Below, piece after piece: positions 6,082 to 12,970 of a DNA stretch of 18,690 nt. Location: contig DDPD01000077.1 of assembly GCA_002342025.1 (NCBI GenBank), positions 1-18,690 of the forward strand, read 5' to 3'. The DNA is from Moraxellaceae bacterium UBA2477 (GTDB lineage: Bacteria; Pseudomonadota; Gammaproteobacteria; Pseudomonadales; Moraxellaceae). The notes beneath the pieces were generated by a model. It was not told where the DNA came from and did not search any database. It saw nothing but the letters and a program-made list of their open reading frames with translations. Within the stretch, counting starts at the first letter, position 1; each line of letters starts with the position of its first letter. A program made the position numbers and the translations under genes.

Positions 6082-7479
6082 TCACAAATCGAAAATCTTG
6101 CCCGGATTCATCACATTATTCGGATCAAACACCTGCTTGATGGCCTTGAGATATTCAACCTCAACAGGCGAGCGCGTATAGGTGAGATAAGGCTTTTTGG
6201 TCATCCCCACACCATGCTCGGCGGAGATCGACCCGTTGTAGCGCTGCACCGTCTCAAACACCTGCGTGTTCACGCTCTTGCACTTGGCAAAGAAATCCTC
6301 CTTCGCCAGATCAGCGGGCTTGAGGATATTCAAGTGCAGGTTGCCGTCACCAATATGCCCGAACCAAACTACGCGGAAGTCCGGATATTGCGCGGCCACA
6401 ATGGCATCAATATCGGCAATAAAGGCCGGCACACGCTGAATCAACACCGAGATGTCGTTCTTGTATGGCGTGTACTGAGCAATAGTCTCGGAAATGTCTT
6501 CGCGTAAACGCCACAGGTTTTTTGCCTGAGTTTCGGACTGGCCAAGCACGCCATCCACTACCCAGCCTTCTGCCACGCATTGCTCGAAAATCGCCATGGC
6601 TTCATCGGCCATATCCTCAGACAGCGCTTCAAACTCCAGCAGCGCATAGAACGGCGTCGCGGTATCGAACGGACGCGGAATGCCCTGATGCGCGGTCACT
6701 AACTGCACCGAGAGTTCCGAGAAGAACTCAAAAGCCGTCAGATCCAATCGCGCTTGGAAGGCCTTGAGTACATTCATCACACTTGGAAAATCTGGTGTGC
6801 CCAGCACCATGACTTGCAGATTGCGCGGCGCACGATCGAGCTTCATGGTCGCTTCCACGACCAGGCCCAGCGTGCCCTCGGCACCGATGAACAAATGGCG
6901 CAGGTCATAACCGGTGGCGTTCTTGATCATGTCCTTGTTGAGTTCGAGGATGTCACCCTTGCCAGTGACAACCTTCAGCCCAAGCACCCAGTTACGCGTC
7001 ATGCCGTACTTAATGACCTTGATGCCGCCCGCATTGGTGCCGATGTTGCCGCCGAGTTGCGACGAACCCGCCGAAGCGAAATCAACGGGGTAATACAGGC
7101 CCTGTTCTTCCGCGAAATTCTGCAGCTGCTCGGTGACCACACCCGGCTGGATGCGCACCGCGCGGTCCTCTGGAATGAACTCCAGCACTTTGTTCATGTA
7201 GTCAAAGCTGATGACGACCTCGCCGTGGGCGGCCACCGCGCCTGCCGACAACCCGGTACGGCCACCTGAAGGCACAATCGCGAAGCCGACTTCATTAGCC
7301 AGCAGTACCACCGCCTGCACCTGCTCGGTCGTCGACGGGAAGACAATCGCCGTGGGCGCGGGCGTGTACATCTTGGTCCAGTCGCAGCCCCAGGTCTTCA
7401 GACTGTCAGCGTCCGTGCGAACACGATTTTCACCGACGATGGCTTGCAAGCGGGACAGCGTTTCAGGCGCGAGGCTCAT
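6082..7479 (-). CDS. D-2-hydroxyglutarate dehydrogenase (FAD-linked oxidase)
   Basis: The product is a 465-residue flavoprotein of the GlcD/D-lactate dehydrogenase family. It oxidises D-2-hydroxyglutarate to 2-oxoglutarate and passes electrons to an acceptor such as an electron-transfer flavoprotein. The FAD (PCMH-type) domain covers roughly residues 35-215, with VPSGGRTGLSAGAV, VDFASAGSSQLGGNIGTNAGG and YGMTRNWVLGLKVVTGKGD. The C-terminal half has GAEGTLGLVVEATMKLDRAP, then the metal-site GHIGDGNLHLN and ISAEHGVGMTKKPYL. These segments match Pseudomonas D2HGDH closely. The ATG at 7479 was chosen; the longer open frame crosses into the divergent serA. The gene pair with serA makes this assignment more likely than D-lactate or glycolate dehydrogenase. 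Confidence 0.9.
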   Translation of the reverse strand: MSLAPETLSRLQAIVGENRVRTDADSLKTWGCDWTKMYTPAPTAIVFPSTTEQVQAVVLLANEVGFAIVPSGGRTGLSAGAVAAHGEVVISFDYMNKVLEFIPEDRAVRIQPGVVTEQLQNFAEEQGLYYPVDFASAGSSQLGGNIGTNAGGIKVIKYGMTRNWVLGLKVVTGKGDILELNKDMIKNATGYDLRHLFIGAEGTLGLVVEATMKLDRAPRNLQVMVLGTPDFPSVMNVLKAFQARLDLTAFEFFSELSVQLVTAHQGIPRPFDTATPFYALLEFEALSEDMADEAMAIFEQCVAEGWVVDGVLGQSETQAKNLWRLREDISETIAQYTPYKNDISVLIQRVPAFIADIDAIVAAQYPDFRVVWFGHIGDGNLHLNILKPADLAKEDFFAKCKSVNTQVFETVQRYNGSISAEHGVGMTKKPYLTYTRSPVEVEYLKAIKQVFDPNNVMNPGKIFDL

Positions 7480-7510
7480 GGCAATCTCTCGAGAACAGAA
7501 GAATGTGCGC

Positions 7511-7538
7511 ATTCTAACAGGTGGACAGTGTGTGCTAA
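7511..7538 (-). promoter_or_regulatory. Candidate sigma-70 promoter for the D2HGDH gene
   Basis: Read on the minus strand, TTAGCA (7538-7533) and TAGAAT (7516-7511) are separated by 16 bases. They match the -35 consensus at 4 of 6 positions and the -10 consensus at 5 of 6. The site lies 32 bases upstream of the D2HGDH start codon, inside the 99-base spacer shared with serA. An equally good plus-strand promoter for serA was not found here. Confidence 0.4.
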
Positions 7539-7578
7539 CATTCGCGACTTCCTTTTTGATGACACGAGTCCTTGCGCC

Positions 7579-8808
7579 ATGAGCCAGCTCTCCCTCGACA
7601 AAGCCAAAATCCGTTTCCTGCTGCTGGAAGGCGTTCACAAGAACGCTCTCGACGTGCTCAGCAACAATGGCTACACCAATATTGAGTACCTGCGTGGTGC
7701 CCTCGACGAAGACGCCCTGATCGAAAAAATCAAAGACGCTCACTTCGTTGGCATTCGCTCGCGCACCCAGCTCACGGAAAAAGTCTTTGCCGCGGCCAAT
7801 AAACTGATTGCGGTCGGCTGCTTCTGCATCGGCACCAACCAAGTGGATTTGAAGGCTGCCATGAAGCGCGGCATTCCGGTATTCAACGCCCCCTATTCAA
7901 ATACCCGCTCGGTTGCCGAGCTGGTGCTGGGCGAGCTGATCCTATTGCTGCGCGGCATTCCCGAGAAAAACTTCCTCGTGCACCGCGGTGGCTGGTCGAA
8001 ATCGGCCGAAGGCTCCTACGAAGCCCGTGGCAAGGTGCTGGGCATCGTCGGCTATGGCTCGATTGGTTCGCAGCTGTCTGTTCTGGCCGAATCGCTGGGC
8101 ATGCAAGTGATTTACTACGATGTAGTGACCAAATTGCCGCTGGGCAATGCCCGCCAAGTCGGCACCATGGACGAATTGCTGGCCACTGCCGATGTGGTCA
8201 CGCTGCACGTGCCTGAACTGCCCTCTACCAAGGACATGATGGCCGCTGCCGAATTCGCCAAGATGAAAAAGGGCGCGATCTTTATCAACGCGGCGCGTGG
8301 CACCGTGGTCGATATCGAAGCGCTGGCCGATGCCATCAAATCGAAGCACCTCAATGGCGCCGCCATCGACGTATTCCCGAAAGAGCCTAAGGCCAATGAC
8401 GAAGAGTTCTTGTCGGCGCTGCGCGGCTTGGAAAATGTCATCCTGACGCCACACATCGGCGGTTCGACACTTGAAGCACAGGCCAACATCGGTCTCGAAG
8501 TGGCCGAGAAGTTCGCCCGTTACTCCGATAGTGGCGCCACCATCACCGCCGTGAATTTCCCCGAAGTGTCGGTCCCGCAAAGCGCGGGCAAGCATCGCCT
8601 CCTGCACATCCATAACAATGTGCCAGGCGTACTGTCTGCCATCAACTTGGTGTTTGCCGAAAACGGCATCAACATCAGCGCGCAATCACTGATGACCAAT
8701 GACACCATTGGCTACCTCGTCATGGATGTCGATGCCGAATACTCCGAGCTTGCACTGGCTAAGTTGCAGCAAGTGAATGGCACCATCCGCACCCGCGTAC
8801 TGTTCTAA
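7579..8808 (+). CDS. serA: D-3-phosphoglycerate dehydrogenase SerA
   Basis: The product is a 409-residue enzyme that oxidises 3-phosphoglycerate with NAD+, the committed step of L-serine synthesis. Length and sequence match the E. coli short form (410 residues). The N-terminal substrate domain contains VGIRSRTQLTEKV, and the Rossmann loop is GIVGYGSIG. The catalytic Arg, Glu and His fall in NAARGTVVD, DVFPKEP and LTPHIGGST. A C-terminal ACT domain starts near HIHNNVPGVLSAIN and ends with GTIRTRVLF, implying feedback inhibition by serine as in E. coli. The ATG at 7579 gives the normal N terminus, although no clear Shine-Dalgarno sequence precedes it. The divergent neighbour can remove the D-2-hydroxyglutarate that SerA enzymes produce from 2-oxoglutarate. 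Confidence 0.97.
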   Translation: MSQLSLDKAKIRFLLLEGVHKNALDVLSNNGYTNIEYLRGALDEDALIEKIKDAHFVGIRSRTQLTEKVFAAANKLIAVGCFCIGTNQVDLKAAMKRGIPVFNAPYSNTRSVAELVLGELILLLRGIPEKNFLVHRGGWSKSAEGSYEARGKVLGIVGYGSIGSQLSVLAESLGMQVIYYDVVTKLPLGNARQVGTMDELLATADVVTLHVPELPSTKDMMAAAEFAKMKKGAIFINAARGTVVDIEALADAIKSKHLNGAAIDVFPKEPKANDEEFLSALRGLENVILTPHIGGSTLEAQANIGLEVAEKFARYSDSGATITAVNFPEVSVPQSAGKHRLLHIHNNVPGVLSAINLVFAENGINISAQSLMTNDTIGYLVMDVDAEYSELALAKLQQVNGTIRTRVLF

Positions 8809-8820
8809 GCTGTCACCCGC

Positions 8821-9414
8821 GTGCTGACCACGGCCGCTGCTTTCCCTACCGGAAGCAGCGGCCGTTTGCTTTATACCGTTCCCGCCACGGATGTGCAGGT
8901 CTGGCTGCTGCAAAAAAGCGACACCACGCCCGATTCTCCCTCCCTGCTTTTGGACTGGCTGACCGAGTTACTCGGGTACACGCCGGAGGTGTTACGCACG
9001 CCGGCTGGCAAACCCTATATCACCAACAGCCCCCTACAATTTAACGTTTCGCACAGCCAACACTGGTTCGCGTTTAGCTGGCGAACAGGTCACGAAGCCG
9101 TGGGCGTTGACATTGAAGATCTTGGTCGTCGGCCGAGCTTTGCCGCACTTGCCGAGCGCTATTTTCACCCGACTGAACAGATGGCTTGGCGCGCCGCCGA
9201 AGCATCCGAAAGCACCGCCACCTGGCTGCAGATTTGGACGCGCAAAGAAGCCGTTCTAAAAGCGCACGGTCTAGGCCTACGCTTGCAACTCAACACACTG
9301 GACACCTGTGACGATGCCGTGCAGCATCCACTCCTAGGCGCTTGGCAGCTACACAGCTTCCGCTTACCCGATGCCGTGGTCAGTATCAGCTGGCCGTCCC
9401 GCGCCGCCCCATAA
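8821..9414 (+). CDS. 4'-phosphopantetheinyl transferase (Sfp type)
   Basis: The product transfers the 4'-phosphopantetheine arm of coenzyme A to a conserved Ser of carrier proteins, giving the holo form and 3',5'-ADP. Family signatures are clear: KPYITNSPLQFNVSHS, the Mg-binding VGVDIED (Asp97, Glu99) and WTRKEAVLKAHG (Glu143), with FHPTEQ between them. At up to 197 residues it is short for the Sfp group. The start is uncertain. The GTG at 8821 has no ribosome binding site and precedes a strong hairpin; the TTG at 8866 has GGAAG about 10 bases upstream and would give about 182 residues while keeping all motifs. No polyketide, peptide synthetase or fatty acid genes lie nearby, so it may serve a remote pathway or act as the general carrier-protein activator. 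Confidence 0.85.
   Translation: MLTTAAAFPTGSSGRLLYTVPATDVQVWLLQKSDTTPDSPSLLLDWLTELLGYTPEVLRTPAGKPYITNSPLQFNVSHSQHWFAFSWRTGHEAVGVDIEDLGRRPSFAALAERYFHPTEQMAWRAAEASESTATWLQIWTRKEAVLKAHGLGLRLQLNTLDTCDDAVQHPLLGAWQLHSFRLPDAVVSISWPSRAAP
8831..8864 (+). terminator. serA terminator, embedded in the next gene's 5' end
   Basis: A perfect 12-base GC-rich stem (8831-8842 with 8853-8864) has a 10-base loop and is followed by TTTGCTTTAT. It begins 22 bases after the serA stop. It lies inside the open frame of the phosphopantetheinyl transferase if that gene starts at 8821, so one of the two calls constrains the other. Confidence 0.7.
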
Positions 9415-9446
9415 CAAGAGCCGAGCATTTTCGGCCGGAGCCCTCA

Positions 9447-11759
9447 ATGGCCAACACCCAGCAGCACTTCCGTACTTGCCACCTCTGCGAAGCCATGTGC
9501 GGCATCATTATTGAGCACGAAGGCGACCAAATCCTGTCCATCAAAGGCGATCCGGACGACCCGCTCAGCCGAGGCAATATCTGCCCGAAAGCGGTGGCGC
9601 TGCAGGATTTGCAAAGTGATCCGGATCGTCTGCGCCAGCCCATGAAGCGCGTCGGCTCAGAGTGGATGCCGGTGAGCTGGGAGAATGCCTATGAGGAAAT
9701 CGAGCACCGATTTAAGGCCATTCGCAGCGAACATGGCAAACACAGTCTGGCGGTTTATGCCGGCAACCCAACGGCACACAGCGCGGGCGCGATTCTTTTT
9801 CTGCCCAACCTGATCCGTGCCTTTGCCGGACGAAATCGCTTCAGCGCCACCAGCGTCGATCAACTGCCGCATATGCTCACCAGCTACAAGCTATTCGGCA
9901 ATCAGGCGCTTTTTACTATTCCGGATCTGGATCGCTGCGAGCACCTGCTCATCATCGGCGCCAACCCCGGCGCATCCAACGGCAGTCTGATGTCCGCTGG
10001 CGACCCGATGGGCCGTATTAAAGCTATTCGCCAGCGTGGCGGGCGCGTCACCGTTATCGATCCCCGCCGCACTGAGACTGCCGAGAAAGCCGATGAACAT
10101 GTCTTCATTCGTCCTGGCAGCGACCTTTACCTGATCGCCGCCATGCTGCAGGTGCTTTTCGCTGAGCGCTTGGCACGCCCGCGCCACCTCAGCGAAATGA
10201 TTGATGGCCTTGATGCCGTCAAACAGGCGGTGGCCGACTTCAGCCCTGAGCAGGCTGCAGAGTTCACGGGCATTAGTGCCTATACCATTCGCCGCCTGAC
10301 CCGCGAATTTGCAGCCAGCAACCATGCTTGCGCCTATTCGCGTTGCGGCACGTCCATGCAGCAGCATGGCCAGCTAACCACGTGGCTGGTTACCGTCCTG
10401 AATATCGTCACCGGCAACCTAGACCACGAAGGCGGGATGATGTTCACACGCCCCGCCATCGACCTCGTTGCCCTTAGCGCGACCAGCCAAGGCTTACAAG
10501 GTTCATTCGGGCGATTTAAGTCCCGTGTACGCGCCTTGCCGGAGTTTGGCGGGGAGCTGCCCGTGGCCGCCTTTGCTGAAGAAATTTTGACGCCAGGCAA
10601 GGATCAGATCCGTGGCCTCATCACCCATGCGGGCAATCCGGTGCTGTCCACGCCCAATGGCCGCCAGCTCGATGAGGCACTGGCCACGCTGGATTGCTAT
10701 GTCGCGGTCGACTACTACATTAATGAAACGACGCGTCACGCCCATTTTATTTTGCCGCCGACCGGGCCACTAGAGCGCCCCTACTACGATGTCATCTTCA
10801 ACACCCTGGCCGTACGAAATGTCGCCAAGTATTCACCGCCCCTGCTCACAAAGTCTGAAGATGCCCTCCATGATTGGGAAATTCTTCTCGAACTGACCTT
10901 ACGCATGAGCACCGAGCCCGGCAGTGAGCGCTGGCAGGCACGCGCCTCACAAAAGCTGGTGAAGCGTCTTGGCCTAGAGGGTGTTCTGGACATTCTGCTT
11001 CGTGTCGGCCCCTATGGTCAGCAGGCCGCTTGGTTACAACGTGCCAGCAGCCTACTCAGTGACAATGGCTTAACTGCCCCGCTCTTTGGCCAAGTGAAAA
11101 CGTGGCTGCAAAAGCAAGTCGCGCAACGCAAACACTTGGGCAAGGCTCTGGCCGGTTTCGGGCCGCTCAGTGGCGCGGCTCAAGGCCTGAGTATTCGCAC
11201 ACTAAAGCAGCATCCGCATGGCAAGGACTTAGGCGCACTACAACGCGCCTTCCCACAACGACTTTTCACCGATAGCCAACGCATTCAGCTGAGCCCTCAG
11301 GACTTTATCGAGGCGCTGCAAGGCGCCTTGACAACGGCTCCAGCCGAGCAGCTTGCAGGCCCCGGTCACGCGCTGCTGGTGATTGGCCGTCGCCATGTGC
11401 GCAGCAATAATTCGTGGATGCACAACGCGCACCGGTTAGTGAAAGGCAAAGACCGCTGCACCGTGCTGTTGCATCCGCACGATGCAGCAGCACTGGCCAT
11501 TGGTGAAGGTGACTCGTTAACGCTGCGCAGCCGGGTGGGTGAAATCTGCCTACCCGTACAGATTAGCGACAGCATCATGCCCGGCGTTGCCAGTGTGCCG
11601 CATGGCTGGGGCCACGACCGGGTCGGCACACACTTGTCGGTGGCTGAAAAGCATGCCGGCGCCAGCCTCAACGATCTTACCGATGATCAAGCGGTGGATG
11701 GTGTTAATGGGGTGGCCGTACTCAATGGCTTCTGGGTGCGAGCGCAAAAGGCCGCTTAA
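9447..11759 (+). CDS. Molybdopterin oxidoreductase (DMSO reductase family), substrate unknown
   Basis: The product is a 770-residue catalytic subunit binding a bis-pterin Mo/W cofactor. The N terminus has no Tat or Sec signal and begins almost directly with the [4Fe-4S] motif C-x2-C-x3-C-x27-C (Cys11, 14, 18, 46), so the enzyme should be cytoplasmic. Pterin-binding segments include LLIIGANPGASNGSLM, VIDPRRTETAEKADEH and IRPGSDLYLIAAML. The C-terminal dinucleotide-binding domain has RRHVRSNNSWMHNAHRL and PHGWGHDRVGTHLS. The segment where formate dehydrogenases carry Cys or Sec reads SATSVDQLPHM, with no Cys. The ATG at 9447 is preceded by GGAG, and the spacing of 32 bases to the previous gene suggests cotranscription. 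No electron-transfer or chaperone subunit is adjacent. It resembles uncharacterised formate-dehydrogenase-like proteins; the substrate is not known. Confidence 0.88.
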   Translation: MANTQQHFRTCHLCEAMCGIIIEHEGDQILSIKGDPDDPLSRGNICPKAVALQDLQSDPDRLRQPMKRVGSEWMPVSWENAYEEIEHRFKAIRSEHGKHSLAVYAGNPTAHSAGAILFLPNLIRAFAGRNRFSATSVDQLPHMLTSYKLFGNQALFTIPDLDRCEHLLIIGANPGASNGSLMSAGDPMGRIKAIRQRGGRVTVIDPRRTETAEKADEHVFIRPGSDLYLIAAMLQVLFAERLARPRHLSEMIDGLDAVKQAVADFSPEQAAEFTGISAYTIRRLTREFAASNHACAYSRCGTSMQQHGQLTTWLVTVLNIVTGNLDHEGGMMFTRPAIDLVALSATSQGLQGSFGRFKSRVRALPEFGGELPVAAFAEEILTPGKDQIRGLITHAGNPVLSTPNGRQLDEALATLDCYVAVDYYINETTRHAHFILPPTGPLERPYYDVIFNTLAVRNVAKYSPPLLTKSEDALHDWEILLELTLRMSTEPGSERWQARASQKLVKRLGLEGVLDILLRVGPYGQQAAWLQRASSLLSDNGLTAPLFGQVKTWLQKQVAQRKHLGKALAGFGPLSGAAQGLSIRTLKQHPHGKDLGALQRAFPQRLFTDSQRIQLSPQDFIEALQGALTTAPAEQLAGPGHALLVIGRRHVRSNNSWMHNAHRLVKGKDRCTVLLHPHDAAALAIGEGDSLTLRSRVGEICLPVQISDSIMPGVASVPHGWGHDRVGTHLSVAEKHAGASLNDLTDDQAVDGVNGVAVLNGFWVRAQKAA

Positions 11760-11777
11760 GGCCTTGAAGTTCCTTGC

Positions 11778-11804
11778 GCCGAGGCTTGGTAGTCCAGCCT
11801 CGGC
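11778..11804 (+). terminator. Weak stem-loop after the molybdopterin oxidoreductase gene
   Basis: A perfect 9-base stem (11778-11786 with 11796-11804) lies 18 bases after the stop codon. No T run follows, so it may be an RNA-stabilising hairpin or an inefficient terminator, not a true intrinsic one. Confidence 0.4.
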
Positions 11805-11885
11805 TGCATTACCATCGCCGCTTTAATGCCTGCACCTGACTCACCCGAAGGTCGGCACACTTTTTTGCACAAGGAAAACATCACC

Positions 11886-12740
11886 ATGGCTCTGCTGCGC
11901 GACCGTCTACTGACACTGCCGCAATACCTGATTCCGCAACATGGCCTGTCACGACTCGTGGGTAGCTTGGCAGACAGCCGCACGCCCTGGATCAAAGACA
12001 CCTTCATCACACGCTTTGCCGCACGCTACCAAGTGGACATGAGCGAAGCCGCCGAGCCCAACTTGTCGGCCTATGAAAACTTCAACGCCTTCTTTACGCG
12101 CGCACTCAAACCCAACGCGCGTCCATTGGATAGTCGCCCAGACAGCATTTTGTGCCCAGCGGACGGTGCTGTTTCTCAGCTCGGCCCCATCACGCAAGAT
12201 CAGATTTTCCAAGCCAAGGGTCACAGCTACGCACTGAGTGACTTACTCGCCAGCGATACCGATGCGGCAGCTTATATTGGCGGCCAATTTGCCACGGTGT
12301 ATTTATCCCCGCGCGATTACCATCGGGTGCATATGCCACTCGCAGGACGCCTGACCAAGTCCGTCTATGTGCCGGGCGAACTGTTTTCCGTGAACACACG
12401 CACGGCCGAAAATGTGCCCAATCTCTTTGCCCGCAATGAGCGCCTCGTAGCTCACTTCGACACAACCCTGGGTCCGATGGTGGTTGTATTAGTCGGCGCC
12501 ATGATCGTTGCCAGCATCGAGACCGTTTGGGGCGGCGTAGAGCCCATCGGCAATGAAGTCCGCGTACGAGAGTTTCCAGAGGGACAGCAAATTACGCTGA
12601 ATCGAGGCGCTGAGATGGGCCGCTTCCGCCTTGGCTCCACCGCGATTGTGCTGTTCGGGCCCGATGTGATGGGCTGGGATGAGCGGTATTCCGCTGGCAC
12701 ACCCACTCGCATGGGCGAACGCCTCGGTATCGCCCGCTAA
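11886..12740 (+). CDS. psd: Phosphatidylserine decarboxylase proenzyme
   Basis: The 284-residue proenzyme makes phosphatidylethanolamine from phosphatidylserine at the cytoplasmic membrane. The self-cleavage motif LGST is at residues 249-252. Cleavage before Ser251 would give a beta chain of 250 residues and a 34-residue alpha chain with an N-terminal pyruvoyl group. The processing triad is visible as Asp93 in PADGAVS, His149 in YHRVHMP and Ser251, with His146 nearby. NFNAFFTRALKPNARP near residue 66 is also typical. It is shorter than the E. coli enzyme (322 residues), as in many other bacteria. The ATG at 11886 has AAGGAA 9 bases upstream and is preferred to the ATG at 11826. It has 125 bases to the preceding gene and is followed by stem-loops, so it is probably monocistronic. 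Confidence 0.96.
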   Translation: MALLRDRLLTLPQYLIPQHGLSRLVGSLADSRTPWIKDTFITRFAARYQVDMSEAAEPNLSAYENFNAFFTRALKPNARPLDSRPDSILCPADGAVSQLGPITQDQIFQAKGHSYALSDLLASDTDAAAYIGGQFATVYLSPRDYHRVHMPLAGRLTKSVYVPGELFSVNTRTAENVPNLFARNERLVAHFDTTLGPMVVVLVGAMIVASIETVWGGVEPIGNEVRVREFPEGQQITLNRGAEMGRFRLGSTAIVLFGPDVMGWDERYSAGTPTRMGERLGIAR

Positions 12741-12763
12741 GACACCAAGAATGCTTGCAATTA

Positions 12764-12805
12764 GTATCTGCGCCTGCCTACGCAATGTTACGCAGCGCAG
12801 ATACT
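12764..12805 (+). terminator. Stem-loop downstream of psd
   Basis: Arms 12764-12774 and 12795-12805 form a perfect 11-base stem with a 20-base loop that can pair further internally. It lies 24 bases after the psd stop. There is no T tract after the stem, so termination strength is doubtful; it may instead protect the mRNA 3' end. Confidence 0.5.
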
Positions 12806-12825
12806 TCACAACGAAGAATTAACAC

Positions 12826-12850
12826 GCGCTTTACGCATTTCATAAAGCGC
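12826..12850. repeat. Short perfect hairpin upstream of first lipoprotein gene
   Basis: An 8-base perfect inverted repeat (12826-12833 with 12843-12850) around a 9-base loop lies midway between psd and the lipoprotein gene. It could be a second stem of the psd 3' end or an operator for the lipoprotein gene; position alone cannot decide. Confidence 0.4.
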
Positions 12851-12970
12851 TACTAAGCTCCAACTAAACCCCCGTACGCCACCCTCTAAGCACTTGTTAC
12901 GGTTGCAAATGTCAGCAGCTGCCCTTTCGCACTGCGTCAGCAACCGGCACTTTGCCTTGAGGAAAATACG

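Noticed and set aside
6754..7269. Plus-strand open frame opposite the D2HGDH gene
   Set aside because: No motif or start signal, and D2HGDH is strongly supported on the other strand.
7942..8685. 247-codon open frame opposite serA
   Set aside because: SerA is certain by full-length similarity; the antisense frame is a His/Gly-rich shadow.
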